This document shows positions 43,105 through 52,360 of a DNA stretch of 64,000 nucleotides, piece after piece. Numbering within the stretch: the first letter of the stretch is position 1; each line of letters begins with the position of its first letter. The notes below the pieces were generated by a model, which worked only from the letters and a program-made list of their open reading frames with translations, had not been told where the DNA came from and did not search any database. A program made the position numbers and the translations under genes. Source of the DNA: an uncultured Lachnospiraceae bacterium (GTDB taxonomy: Bacteria > Bacillota > Clostridia > Lachnospirales > Lachnospiraceae); NCBI GenBank assembly GCA_902793335.1, contig CADBCZ010000011.1, positions 1-64,000 on the forward strand, in the 5' to 3' direction.

Positions 43105-43147
43105 AATAAAAAATGAACCCATATCATTGTATAATACAGGCTCATTA
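43105..43147 (-). terminator. Intrinsic terminator after nrdR
   Basis: On the minus strand AATGAGCC pairs with GGGTTCATT, followed by TTTTTATTG. It lies between nrdR and yifB and overlaps the start region of the yifB promoter, so transcription from nrdR would end just as the yifB unit begins. Confidence 0.6.
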
Positions 43148-43154
43148 TTGTCAA
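43126..43154 (-). promoter_or_regulatory. Consensus sigma-A promoter for yifB-dprA-topA
   Basis: TTGACA (43154-43149) and TACAAT (43131-43126) are spaced exactly 17 bp apart on the minus strand. The predicted start is about 45 nt before the yifB ATG. Confidence 0.75.
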
Positions 43155-43178
43155 TAATTTTATTGTCAAAAATATCAT

Positions 43179-43628
43179 TTACTTCAATAACTTCTTAAGT
43201 TCATCCATGAATATATTAACATCCTTGAATTCCCGGTATACTGAAGCAAATCTCACATATGCAACCTCATCCATATTCTTAAGCTCGTCCATTACTATCT
43301 CACCGATGATAGAACTGTCAACTTCCTTCTGCTCAAGATTAAATACTTTTGTTTCTATCCTGTCAATACATTTTTCTATATCTTCAACAGAAATCGGACG
43401 TTTGTGGCATGATTTGAACACACCGGATTCAATCTTAGATCTGTCATACGCTTCTCTGATTTTATCTTTCTTAATTACTATAAGCGGGATAGTCTCAACC
43501 TTTTCATAGGTTGTAAAACGCTTACCGCAATCATCACATTCACGTCTTCTTCTAATAGAGCTATTGTCATCAGCCGGACGGGAATCAATTACTCTTGTGT
43601 TATCCTCACCACAAAATGGGCATTTCAT
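43179..43628 (-). CDS. nrdR: Ribonucleotide reductase regulator NrdR
   Basis: The 149-residue repressor has the N-terminal zinc ribbon ([27 protein letters not shown]) and an ATP-cone domain ([28 protein letters not shown]). NrdR binds dATP and represses nrd genes. Its own targets are not in the window. The gene ends before a terminator and starts behind AGGAGGTCTTACAT. Confidence 0.96.
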   Translation of the reverse strand: MKCPFCGEDNTRVIDSRPADDNSSIRRRRECDDCGKRFTTYEKVETIPLIVIKKDKIREAYDRSKIESGVFKSCHKRPISVEDIEKCIDRIETKVFNLEQKEVDSSIIGEIVMDELKNMDEVAYVRFASVYREFKDVNIFMDELKKLLK

Positions 43629-43684
43629 ATGTAAGACCTCCTAAAAAATAATAAATGTTATAATTTAAATCAATTAAATACCAT

Positions 43685-43948
43685 TCAACAATCATCACTT
43701 CTCATAACTGCCTTATCAAGACATACATCAACGAGCATAATATCCGGACCTATTCTCACGACATCACAATACTTAATATAATAACGTGTAGTCCTTCCAA
43801 ATCCTGACAGAAAACCAGTTGATACCGGAACAATAAAACCGCATATCTGACCGCTCTCTGAATCAAAATCAATATCAGCAACACAACCTATACGCATACA
43901 ATCCTTGCAGTTGATAACTTCTTTTTGTTTGAGTTCAACAAATGTCAT
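43685..43948 (-). CDS. ylmC: YlmC/YmxH family PRC-barrel protein
   Basis: The 87-residue protein (start at ATG 43948, with GGAG 6 nt upstream) is a PRC-barrel-like domain: FVELKQKEVINCKDCMRIGCVADIDFD, then GFIVPV and YYIKYCDVVRIGPDIMLVD. The family is linked to sporulation in Firmicutes (YlmC, YmxH), but the molecular role is unclear. It precedes nrdR by about 55 nt. Confidence 0.82.
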   Translation of the reverse strand: MTFVELKQKEVINCKDCMRIGCVADIDFDSESGQICGFIVPVSTGFLSGFGRTTRYYIKYCDVVRIGPDIMLVDVCLDKAVMRSDDC

Positions 43949-44082
43949 AGAAAACTCCACAACTCTCTCAACCACAATATATGCCCTATAAATATAAAAA
44001 AGAAGTAAGAATTGTGCTTAACATAATATTCGCTAAATGCTATTATATATTAAATCAACATAAAAATCTACTATTTTTTACT

Positions 44083-44874
44083 TTAATTATAGATCACCTT
44101 AGTCGGACATTTATCCTTACAAGCTCCGCACTTAACACATTTATCCTGGTCTATATGCGCTATATTATTCTCAACCGTAATAGCATCAGCAGGACAATTT
44201 CTTGCACACAAGCCGCACCCTATACACCCGGCCTGACATACTTTCTTAACATCAACACCTTTGTCCTTAGAGCTACAGCCAACCTTATAAGAATTATCCG
44301 CCGGTATCAATTCAATTAAATGCTTAGGACAAGCAACCACACATTTACCGCATGCCTTACACTTTTCTGAATCAACAACGGCAATTCCATCAACAATATC
44401 AATCGCTCCAAACGGACATACTTTTTTGCAGTTACCAAAACCTGTACAACCATACGAACACGCCTTAGCGCCACCACCGGGATTGTTCGACGCAAACTGA
44501 CAGTCCTCAGGCCCTATATATTCATATTGTTCCTTTGCTTTTTCACAATTACCGGTGCATTTGACATAAGCTGTCATTTTAACCGCTTCTCCGGCAGATA
44601 CACCCATTATTTCGCCTATCTTCGCAGCCACTGCTTCTCCTCCGACAGGACACGCATTTACAGCCGCCTCACCTTTGGCAATTGCCGCAGCCAACCCATC
44701 GCAACCCGGGAATCCACAACCGCCACAATTATTACCCGGAAGACATTCTCTGACCTTTGCTTCTCTCTCGTCAACTTCAACCGCAAATTTTTCTCCGGCA
44801 ATCCCCAGTAATACACCTATTACAACTCCGGTACCGCCCACTATTCCCATTGCTATCAAAATTGCTGTAACCAT
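44083..44874 (-). CDS. rnfB: Rnf complex ferredoxin subunit RnfB
   Basis: This 263-residue protein starts with a membrane helix. It then has the RnfB Fe-S domain (VRECLPGNNCGGCGFPGCDGLAAAIAKGEAAVNACPVGG) and several 4Fe-4S motifs of the CxxCxxCxxxCP type (for example CKACGKCVVACP, CIGCGLCARNCP and CVKCGACKDKCP). It passes electrons from reduced ferredoxin into the Rnf complex, and is the last gene of the rnf operon. Confidence 0.95.
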   Translation of the reverse strand: MVTAILIAMGIVGGTGVVIGVLLGIAGEKFAVEVDEREAKVRECLPGNNCGGCGFPGCDGLAAAIAKGEAAVNACPVGGEAVAAKIGEIMGVSAGEAVKMTAYVKCTGNCEKAKEQYEYIGPEDCQFASNNPGGGAKACSYGCTGFGNCKKVCPFGAIDIVDGIAVVDSEKCKACGKCVVACPKHLIELIPADNSYKVGCSSKDKGVDVKKVCQAGCIGCGLCARNCPADAITVENNIAHIDQDKCVKCGACKDKCPTKVIYN

Positions 44875-44886
44875 ATATGACCCCTC

Positions 44887-45462
44887 CTATTTGATCAAAC
44901 CAGAAAAACCAAAAAACGCCATTGCCATCAAGCCTGCTGTAAGGAGCACTATAGGAGTACCCTTGAATGATTCCGGAATATCATTATACTCAATTTTCTC
45001 ACGTATACCTGCCATAATCACGATTGCAACAGTAAATCCTACAGCTGTTCCAAAACCATTGATTACTGCCGAAATAAAACCGTATGACTTCTGTACATTA
45101 AGAAGTGCCACACCAAGAACTGCACAGTTGGTTGTGATAAGTGGAAGATACACTCCAAGAGCTTTATATAATGATGGAACCATCTTCTTTAGGAACATCT
45201 CAACAAACTGTACCAACGCAGCTATAACAAGTATAAACACAATCGTTTGAAGGTATGTTATATTGAGTTTTTCCAATATAAAGGTATAAATCAGATTAGT
45301 AATAGCAGATGCAATAGTAACTACAAATATTACTGCACCGCCCATTCCCGCCGCTGTATCAACCTTTTTTGAAACACCTATGAAAGGACAAAGTCCAAGA
45401 AACTGACTAAGTACTACATTGTTGACAAGACAAGCGCCAACGGCTATCAAAAACAATTCCAT
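44887..45462 (-). CDS. rnfA: Rnf complex membrane subunit RnfA
   Basis: The 191-residue protein has six membrane helices and the RnfA/NqrE signature (NNVVLSQFLGLCPFIGVSKKVDTAAGMGGAVIFV; LPLITTNCAVLGVAL). It carries a half-membrane 2Fe-2S site together with RnfE; the Cys in LGLCPF and TTNCAVLG are those expected. Gaps to neighbours are 3-12 nt. Confidence 0.96.
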   Translation of the reverse strand: MELFLIAVGACLVNNVVLSQFLGLCPFIGVSKKVDTAAGMGGAVIFVVTIASAITNLIYTFILEKLNITYLQTIVFILVIAALVQFVEMFLKKMVPSLYKALGVYLPLITTNCAVLGVALLNVQKSYGFISAVINGFGTAVGFTVAIVIMAGIREKIEYNDIPESFKGTPIVLLTAGLMAMAFFGFSGLIK

Positions 45463-45465
45463 ATC

Positions 45466-46251
45466 CTACACCTCCTTGTCACTGTCAGTTTTTGATTTTT
45501 CTTTCAAATCTTTAGCAACAGTCATCTTTTTGTCAGTTTTTTCCTTAATTCCCATAACACTTTCTACCGTGTATGACTTACCCATACATAGTGTATTAGA
45601 ACAAGTTGCGCATCCATCTTCTCTTTCACAGACAGATATAGCTTCTCCGGCTTTCTTAAGTTTTGTAAGACGCACCTTGTTCTGAACTGCTATTAGACAA
45701 GACAACACAAAGAATGCACCAGGTGCAAGAATAAGAATAGATACCGGCTGATAACTATCAGGCATTATATGTTTGCCAAACACGGAGCCATTTCCAAACA
45801 ATTCTCTAAAGATTCCGATAGAAGTAAGTCCCACAGTAAATCCTAGCCCCATACCAATTCCATCAAACATTGAAAGCCATATATTATTTTTTGACGCATA
45901 ACTTTCAGCTCGTCCAAGAATTATACAGTTAACAACAATCAGTGGAATATATATACCAAGACTGTCGTATAACGATGGAACAAAGCCCTCTAAGAGGAAC
46001 TGAACTATCGTAACAAAAGAAGCAACTATTACAATATAAGCCGGTATTCTCACCTTATCGGGTATAATCTTCCTGAGAGCTGAAATCATCATATTGGAAA
46101 GAATTAGAATAACCGTAGTTGTAAGTCCCATTCCAATACCATTGATTGCCGATGTAGTAACAGCCATAGTAGGACACATTCCAAGCATCTGTACAAAGGT
46201 TGGATTTTCTGTAATAATACCGCATTTTAATCTTTCTGCTGCTTTATTCAT
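45466..46251 (-). CDS. rnfE: Rnf complex membrane subunit RnfE
   Basis: The 261-residue protein is the RnfE/NqrD paralogue of RnfA, with NPTFVQMLGMCPTMAVTTSAINGIGMGLTTT and IPLIVVNCIILGRAESYASKN. The C-terminal 60 residues add a hydrophilic tail with a Cys-rich motif (CEREDGCATCSNTLC), which the core family lacks and which could bind a metal. That tail is a feature to compare in relatives. Confidence 0.95.
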   Translation of the reverse strand: MNKAAERLKCGIITENPTFVQMLGMCPTMAVTTSAINGIGMGLTTTVILILSNMMISALRKIIPDKVRIPAYIVIVASFVTIVQFLLEGFVPSLYDSLGIYIPLIVVNCIILGRAESYASKNNIWLSMFDGIGMGLGFTVGLTSIGIFRELFGNGSVFGKHIMPDSYQPVSILILAPGAFFVLSCLIAVQNKVRLTKLKKAGEAISVCEREDGCATCSNTLCMGKSYTVESVMGIKEKTDKKMTVAKDLKEKSKTDSDKEV

Positions 46252-46262
46252 ATCTCCACCTC

Positions 46263-46841
46263 CTACTTCAACGAATCAACATAATAGAGTCCCGCATTGA
46301 CACCATTGGTCACTGCATTAGTAGTTATAGTCGCTCCCGATAATGCATCAATCTCATCTTGTGCAGACGCACCACTCTTGGTATAAGAAAAACATGATAC
46401 ATTTTTCCCTGCAAATTGCGATTTGAACGAATCTTCAGTAGCTTTCATACCAAGTCCAGCAGTCTCTCCAATTGAGAGAAATGATATACCGTTAAGCGTG
46501 CCGTCTTCTCGAACACCCATAGCAAACTGAATATCGCCGCCATAGCCCTCGTGATCTGTAACCGTCAATACATAACCGATATGATTACCTGTCTGATCCT
46601 TGACATCCATAACCTCATCAATATCGGCATCATATCCCATACCTTTAATTTTATCTCCGGTTGTATCCGGAACGTCAGCCATTTTTTCAAACGAATCAGC
46701 CTCAGAGAAAACTGCTTTATATGCCTCTTCCTTCGCTTTTAGCTTTTCCTTTTCAATTGGCTCTTTGGTAATCTCATAGACCAATCCAAGCAACAACCCG
46801 GCGACTAAGGTTATCAACATCAAAATAAATGTATTTTTCAT
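46263..46841 (-). CDS. rnfG: Rnf complex FMN-binding subunit RnfG
   Basis: The 192-residue protein has one membrane helix (about 2-22) and an FMN-binding domain. The flavinylation motif D-A-L-S-G-A-T-I-T-T-N-A-V is present, and its Thr is the expected covalent FMN site used by ApbE. I use the ATG at 46841; a GTG at 46856 with GGGGGCGG upstream is equally possible. It overlaps or abuts the end of rnfD. Confidence 0.94.
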   Translation of the reverse strand: MKNTFILMLITLVAGLLLGLVYEITKEPIEKEKLKAKEEAYKAVFSEADSFEKMADVPDTTGDKIKGMGYDADIDEVMDVKDQTGNHIGYVLTVTDHEGYGGDIQFAMGVREDGTLNGISFLSIGETAGLGMKATEDSFKSQFAGKNVSCFSYTKSGASAQDEIDALSGATITTNAVTNGVNAGLYYVDSLK

Positions 46842-46845
46842 GCTT

Positions 46846-47796
46846 TCACGACTCACGCTTAACCGCCCCCTTTCCAAATGATTTTGGAACAGTAACTCTT
46901 TCAATAAGAGGCACTAAAAGATTGCCGATAATTATCGCATATGACACTCCCTCAGCCGAACCTCCAAAAACTCTGAATAGGAAAGTAAGAAATCCCAAAA
47001 ATACACCAAATATTATCTTACCTGTATTAGTAATCGGTGATGTCACATAGTCAGTAGCCATAAAGAAAGCACCAAGCATCAGACCACCACCTGATATATG
47101 AGCAAGCAGATAAGAAATATCAAGTCCTCTTCCACCGGCAATCGCATAAATAATTATAAATATTGAAAATGAACCGATATAATATACCGGAATACGATAA
47201 TTCACAATACCTAAAACAATTAAAAACAACCCGCCTATTATTAAAGCAAATGCACTTGTCTCACCTATGGTTCCCGGAATTGTTCCCAAAAACATAGAGA
47301 GCACATCAACAGAATTTCCTGCCTTTAGATTTGCAAGCGGTGTTGCAGTAGTCACTGCATCGTAGGTGAAATTAGTCATTATACCTGTAAATGATATCAG
47401 GAGAAAACATCTTGCACCAAGTGCAGGATTCATAAAATTCTGTCCTAATCCACCAAACAACTGCTTAACAACAATTATCGCAAAAAAGCTTCCTATAACA
47501 GGAATCCAAAAAGGAACATCCGGCGGAAGATTCATCGCAAGCAATAATCCTGTAAGAGCAGCCGATAAATCCTTAACTGTAATTCTTTTACCTATTATCT
47601 TCTGAAATAACGCCTCAAAAGCCACACAACTGATGATAGTTATCAGATAAATAAGCAAAGCTCTCAAGCCAAAATTATAAATTCCAAAAATTGCTGCCGG
47701 GCAAAGCGCAACTATTACTTTACCCATTATATTAGTTGTAGTCTCCTTATCCCTTATATGAGGAGAAGAAGATATCTTCATTACCTGTTCATCCAT
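46846..47796 (-). CDS. rnfD: Rnf complex membrane subunit RnfD
   Basis: The 316-residue protein has about ten membrane helices and a flavinylation-like site in YDAVTTATPLANLKAG. Other family blocks are FGGLGQNFMNPALGARCFLLISF and FFMATDYVTSPITNTGKIIFG. It carries covalent FMN and riboflavin-level electron transfer within the ion-pumping core. It overlaps rnfG slightly and follows rnfC by 14 nt. Confidence 0.96.
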   Translation of the reverse strand: MDEQVMKISSSPHIRDKETTTNIMGKVIVALCPAAIFGIYNFGLRALLIYLITIISCVAFEALFQKIIGKRITVKDLSAALTGLLLAMNLPPDVPFWIPVIGSFFAIIVVKQLFGGLGQNFMNPALGARCFLLISFTGIMTNFTYDAVTTATPLANLKAGNSVDVLSMFLGTIPGTIGETSAFALIIGGLFLIVLGIVNYRIPVYYIGSFSIFIIIYAIAGGRGLDISYLLAHISGGGLMLGAFFMATDYVTSPITNTGKIIFGVFLGFLTFLFRVFGGSAEGVSYAIIIGNLLVPLIERVTVPKSFGKGAVKRES

Positions 47797-47810
47797 TTAA
47801 CTCCCACCCC

Positions 47811-49133
47811 CTATTTCTTTCTGTTGGCAAGTACCTGTTTTCTGGTACTTGAAATAATCTGTGTAAGGTGTCTTTTTGCGGGACATACATATGAACAGCA
47901 TCCGCACTCACAACATTCCATGCCTTCATATTTCAGGAAATTATCAATATCTCCGTGTTCTGCAAGATCCGCTAAATGATTAGGCATAACCCTTCCCGGA
48001 CATACTTCAACACATCTTCCGCATCTTATACAGTTGGACGGTTCAATATCTGATACCACATCTTCTCTGAAGCACAACAAAGAAGACGAACCCTTGACGA
48101 TTGGCGCATCAAGTGTAAATAAAGCCTTTCCCATCATAGGTCCACCTGAAATTATCTTTCCGGGATCCGCTATATTAAATCCACCAACCTCATCAATAAG
48201 CTCTCTGATATTAGTTCCGATTCTAACCCTGAAATTTGCGGTATCGGTCACTGCGTCTCCGGTTACCGTTACTATTCTCTCATATAAAGGGCGTCCCTCT
48301 ATCAAAGCATTATAAATAGCAACTATAGTATCAACATTTTGAACTATACAACCAGCATCTGCCGGCAACATTGACGAATTAATCTCCCTACCGGTATTAG
48401 CATAAATAAGCTGCCTCTCCGCTCCCTGTGGATATTTCGTCTTTACAGCATTTACCGTAATATTATCAATATCCGCAGTAAGTTCCCTAAGCAGTTTTAT
48501 GGCATCGGGTTTATTGTCCTCAATGGCAATAATTCCTCTGGCATTATCAAACAGATTAACTACTATCTGAAGACCTGCAATCACTTTGTTAGGTGTTTCT
48601 ATAAGTCTTCTGTAATCAGATGTCAGATACGGTTCACATTCAGCACCGTTGACGATTATTGTATCGATATCATTTTCATTCTTAGGAGACAACTTTACAT
48701 GGGTAGGAAATCCGGCTCCTCCCATTCCGACAATTCCCGCCTCCTTAATAACTTCCTTGACATCCTCACGATACATAGTTTCCAAAGGCTTGATATTTTT
48801 AGAAAAATCCACCTCCGTAAACTTACCGTCATTATCGATAATAATCGAATTAACCTTAGTTCCCGAAACAGTCATCCGAGGTTCTATTGCTTTCACGATA
48901 CCCGAAACGCCTGAATGAATATTTGCAGAAACAAAACCACCAGCCTCAGCAATCTTCTGTCCAACTAAAACCTCATCCCCCTTTTTAACAATCGGTACGG
49001 CAGGTGCACCAATATGTTGGGATAGCGGATAAACACACTCTCCCTTTGGCAGGTAGTCGACAATCTGTTTATCTTTGGATAAATCTTTGCCGTCATAAGG
49101 ATGAATACCGCCCAAAAATGTTAATAGTGCCAT
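47811..49133 (-). CDS. rnfC: Rnf complex NADH-side subunit RnfC
   Basis: This 440-residue protein has an N-terminal barrel-sandwich region, the FMN/NADH-binding GMGGAGFPTHVKL (residues about 135-150), the PYLTSDYR motif and two 4Fe-4S clusters (CIRCGRCVEVCP and CCECGCCSYVCP). It links NAD(H) to the membrane complex. It is the first rnf gene, 38 nt after apbE. Length is normal for clostridial RnfC. Confidence 0.96.
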   Translation of the reverse strand: MALLTFLGGIHPYDGKDLSKDKQIVDYLPKGECVYPLSQHIGAPAVPIVKKGDEVLVGQKIAEAGGFVSANIHSGVSGIVKAIEPRMTVSGTKVNSIIIDNDGKFTEVDFSKNIKPLETMYREDVKEVIKEAGIVGMGGAGFPTHVKLSPKNENDIDTIIVNGAECEPYLTSDYRRLIETPNKVIAGLQIVVNLFDNARGIIAIEDNKPDAIKLLRELTADIDNITVNAVKTKYPQGAERQLIYANTGREINSSMLPADAGCIVQNVDTIVAIYNALIEGRPLYERIVTVTGDAVTDTANFRVRIGTNIRELIDEVGGFNIADPGKIISGGPMMGKALFTLDAPIVKGSSSLLCFREDVVSDIEPSNCIRCGRCVEVCPGRVMPNHLADLAEHGDIDNFLKYEGMECCECGCCSYVCPAKRHLTQIISSTRKQVLANRKK

Positions 49134-49171
49134 TCCTTCTCTCTCCTTATTGTATAATTTTATTTAATTCA

Positions 49172-50245
49172 TTATTTTACCAACTTGTATTCGGTATTCT
49201 TAATATGCAATCTCTTACGTAAATCTTTTGTTATATATACATTCTTATCCGAAGTAACAATTATCGCATCAACACCTTTAATCTCTGCATATTCCAGTCC
49301 CTTATCAACACCCATCACAAAACAGGCTGTAGACAAGGCATCTGACAAAAAACCGTTATTGGTTGCAATAGTCACAGAAATAACCCCGTTATCAGCCGGA
49401 TAACCTGTCCCCGGATCAAATATATGATGATAACGCTTACCATCAACCTCAAAATATTTTTCATAATCACCTGAAGTGGATATAACAGTCCCGCCATTTA
49501 CATCCAAAACAGCAAAAACATTTCCATCCTCTGCTCTCGGATCTTGAATACCGATGTGCCACATAGTATCAGAACCTTTTACACCATAGGTGGCAATTGT
49601 ACCACCTACTGATATCACCGCACCCTTAACACTACTCTTTGACAACTCACTTAAGACTTCATCAGCGGCAATCCCCTTTCCAACCGCTCCGAAATCAATT
49701 GCCATGTTGACATCATTAAATGTCATCCCCTCATCAGTAACAACAATGTTGTCAGCATTTGTATGTTCTAAAACTGCTTCAATTTCACTCTCCTTGGGAA
49801 CTCTCGCCTCTCCGTCTTCAATTCCCCAAAGCTTAGAAAGCGGCAAAATACACGGCGAAAATGCTCCCTTGGTCTCTTTATAAATATCCATTTCTTTCTG
49901 AAGATACATCAATATATCCGGAGACAGCGTGTATATTCCTCCTGCAGCATAACTGTTATTAAGAATATCTATCTCCGAGCCATGCTCTCTGTAGGAAAGC
50001 TTCTCATCAACAGACTTAAGTATCTTGTCTATATCGTAATCAACTTTATCACACACTTCATCTTCTTCGGCAAATATCGTCTTCTTTATAGCTGTGCCAA
50101 AGGCAATTCCGGAATAAGTTTTATTATTATAGGTTCCTATCTTTAAATCCTTTGTTTTAATAGCCATATACACAAACAGAATAATAAGTCCTACAACAAC
50201 TATTCCGGTAATTAAATGTCTGTGTCTAGCAAGAAATCTGATCAT
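49172..50245 (-). CDS. apbE: FAD:protein FMN transferase ApbE
   Basis: The 357-residue protein has an N-terminal membrane anchor (about 12-28) and the ApbE core. Visible motifs are MNMAIDFGAVGKGIAADEV-like DVNMAIDFGAVGKG, ISVGGTIATYG, YHHIFDPGTGYPADNG and the metal-binding DALSTACFVMG. It attaches FMN to Thr of RnfG and RnfD, whose genes follow directly. The ATG at 50245 is preferred because GGAG lies 10 nt upstream. Confidence 0.94.
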   Translation of the reverse strand: MIRFLARHRHLITGIVVVGLIILFVYMAIKTKDLKIGTYNNKTYSGIAFGTAIKKTIFAEEDEVCDKVDYDIDKILKSVDEKLSYREHGSEIDILNNSYAAGGIYTLSPDILMYLQKEMDIYKETKGAFSPCILPLSKLWGIEDGEARVPKESEIEAVLEHTNADNIVVTDEGMTFNDVNMAIDFGAVGKGIAADEVLSELSKSSVKGAVISVGGTIATYGVKGSDTMWHIGIQDPRAEDGNVFAVLDVNGGTVISTSGDYEKYFEVDGKRYHHIFDPGTGYPADNGVISVTIATNNGFLSDALSTACFVMGVDKGLEYAEIKGVDAIIVTSDKNVYITKDLRKRLHIKNTEYKLVK

Positions 50246-50294
50246 CTTTTCTAGTCTCCATTCCAAATATTATGACACAAATATAAAGCTTCTA

Positions 50295-50720
50295 TCACCC
50301 GATCATAAATGATATCTCTGCCTTGCATGCAAGCTTGCCATTGACAGATGCTTTAACAGAGCCTATACCAAGCGGTCCTTTAACCTTTATTATCTCACAC
50401 TCAAGATCTAATCTGTCTCCCGGAACAACCTTGGTCTTAAACTTTGCATCTTTAATCCCGGCAAAATATGCAGTTTTTCCCTTATTTTCAGGAAGTGACA
50501 ATACGCATACAGCACCAAGCTGTGCAAGGGCTTCTATCTGTAAAACTCCAGGCATAACAGGCTCACTCGGAAAATGTCCTGCAAAAAACGGTTCGTTATA
50601 TGAAAGATTCTTATACCCTTTAACCCTGATACCCGGTTCCATCTCTGTAACCCTGTCAATCAAAAGAAAAGGTTGTCTGTGAGGTATTATATCCATAATC
50701 CTTTTAATATCTAATTCCAT
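50295..50720 (-). CDS. fabZ: 3-hydroxyacyl-ACP dehydratase FabZ
   Basis: This 141-residue hot-dog-fold enzyme has PHRQPFLLIDRV with the catalytic His and GHFPSEPVMPGVLQIEALAQ with the catalytic Glu. It removes water from 3-hydroxyacyl-ACP in fatty acid elongation. The ATG at 50720 is preferred because AAAGGA lies 8 nt upstream. It lies between the fabF terminator and apbE-rnf, so it may be transcribed with the rnf operon. Confidence 0.95.
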   Translation of the reverse strand: MELDIKRIMDIIPHRQPFLLIDRVTEMEPGIRVKGYKNLSYNEPFFAGHFPSEPVMPGVLQIEALAQLGAVCVLSLPENKGKTAYFAGIKDAKFKTKVVPGDRLDLECEIIKVKGPLGIGSVKASVNGKLACKAEISFMIG

Positions 50721-50744
50721 TTTTGTCATCCTTTCAAAGCTATT

Positions 50745-50774
50745 ATTATATTATATAATTGCAAAACATTACAA
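50745..50774 (-). promoter_or_regulatory. Possible promoter of fabZ
   Basis: TTGTAA (50774-50769) and TATAAT (50750-50745) lie 18 bp apart on the minus strand. The AAACATTACAATGTTT near-palindrome overlaps the -35 and could be an operator. Confidence 0.35.
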
Positions 50775-50943
50775 TGTTTCAATTCCTTTGTATAATTAGT
50801 ATATTCTTGATTGGCTAACACTCCGAATACAGTCATAAAAATATACTAAATCTACATGGCAATATACACAGCTTTATGTTTCGCCCTATACCTTTACTAT
50901 AATACCACATTTCATAGTGTTTTAAAAGAATTATTGTCTAATA

Positions 50944-50982
50944 AAAAAAGACCACTACATCATATAAACATAGCGATCTTTT
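50944..50982 (-). terminator. Intrinsic terminator after fabF
   Basis: On the minus strand AAAGATCGCTA pairs with TAGTGGTCTTT (with G-U pairs) and is followed by a run of T, about 60 nt after the fabF stop. Confidence 0.7.
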
Positions 50983-51041
50983 GTATTATTCAAGAAATGT
51001 ATAAACATTATTTAGCATATTCAACAGATAGGTAATATGAA

Positions 51042-52283
51042 TCACTCTACATACTTTCTCACAGCAAGTGTTGCGTTATGACCTCCGAAACCAAGAGAAT
51101 TAGAAAGACATACATCAACATCTGTATTAATACCATGATCTTTAACATAGTTTAATGTAAATTCCGGATCGTCATCCACATTCTTAAGTCCAACATTTTC
51201 ATGAATATATCCATCTTCAATAGACTTAATACATGTAATAAGTTCAATTCCTCCGGCTGCGCCTAACAGATGACCAACCATTGATTTTGTTGAACTTACC
51301 GGAATCTTTTCTGCCACATCACCCATAGCCACCTTGATAGCTCTTGTTTCAAAGAGATCGTTGTGATGTGTTGAAGTTCCGTGAGCATTTATGTATGACA
51401 CCTGTGAAGGTGTAACACCTGCATCCTTCATGGCATTCTTCATTGCCATTGCAGCCCCCATACCATCTTCTGCCGGCGAAGTTATATGATAAGCATCTGA
51501 TGTTGATCCATATCCAACAAGTTCAGCCAATATCTTAGCTCCACGCTTCTTTGCATGTTCTAATTCTTCAAGAACAACAACACCTGCTCCCTCTCCAAGA
51601 ACAAATCCTGCTCTATCCTTATCAAACGGAATTGAAGCACGTGAACAATCCTCAGTTGTATTAAGAGCGGTAAGCGCCGCAAAACCACCTACACCTGTAG
51701 GACATACAGCCGATTCAGCTCCACCTGCCACCATTACATCAGCATCACCATACTGAATTGTTCTGAATGCTTCACCAATATTATGAGTTCCCGTTGCACA
51801 GGCTGTTACAACGTTAATTGATTTTCCCTTAAGACCAAAAAGAATAGATACATTACCAGATGCCATATTAGGAATCATCATAGGTACCATAAGTGGCTCA
51901 AGACGTGAAGGTCCTTTTGTAAGAATTCGCTCTTTATTTCTCTCGACAACCTGAAGACTTCCTGTACCGGAACCAACAGCAGTTCCAACCATATACGGAT
52001 CTTCTTTTTCCATATCGATTCCTGCCTGCTCAATAGCCTCTTTTGCAGCTGCAACAGCAAACTGTGAAAATCTCTCCATTCTCTTAGCAGCCTTTGGATC
52101 CATATAATCCTTTGGATTGAAATCCTTAACTTCTGCAGCAATCTTAGCTTTGTATTCAGAAGCATCAAACTGAGTTATCGGTCCTATACCAACTTTACTC
52201 TCTTTAACACTCTTCCAAAATTCCTCAACATTAAGTCCAATCGGAGTGATAGCTCCCATACCTGTTACAACTACTCGTCTCAT
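51042..52283 (-). CDS. fabF: 3-oxoacyl-ACP synthase II FabF
   Basis: The 413-residue ketosynthase has the active-site Cys in VVTACATGTHNIG. The two catalytic His residues are in NAHGTSTHHNDLFET and STKSMVGHLLGAAGG, and the GFGGHN C-terminal motif is present. It elongates malonyl-ACP with acyl-ACP. It ends at a terminator and follows fabG by 77 nt. Confidence 0.97.
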   Translation of the reverse strand: MRRVVVTGMGAITPIGLNVEEFWKSVKESKVGIGPITQFDASEYKAKIAAEVKDFNPKDYMDPKAAKRMERFSQFAVAAAKEAIEQAGIDMEKEDPYMVGTAVGSGTGSLQVVERNKERILTKGPSRLEPLMVPMMIPNMASGNVSILFGLKGKSINVVTACATGTHNIGEAFRTIQYGDADVMVAGGAESAVCPTGVGGFAALTALNTTEDCSRASIPFDKDRAGFVLGEGAGVVVLEELEHAKKRGAKILAELVGYGSTSDAYHITSPAEDGMGAAMAMKNAMKDAGVTPSQVSYINAHGTSTHHNDLFETRAIKVAMGDVAEKIPVSSTKSMVGHLLGAAGGIELITCIKSIEDGYIHENVGLKNVDDDPEFTLNYVKDHGINTDVDVCLSNSLGFGGHNATLAVRKYVE

Positions 52284-52360
52284 GTTATCAATCTCTCTTT
52301 CTTTATTTTATGTCTTTTATTTATCGAATATATATCCTCTCATCGCAAAATATTAACTAC

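Larger units (their letters stand above)
50730..51041. other. fabF-fabZ intergenic region
   Basis: This 312-bp AT-rich gap holds the fabF terminator (about 50944-50982), a 16-bp near-palindrome (AAACATTACAATGTTT, about 50764-50779) and a weak promoter ahead of fabZ. I see no coding frame or RNA gene in it. Confidence 0.6.
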
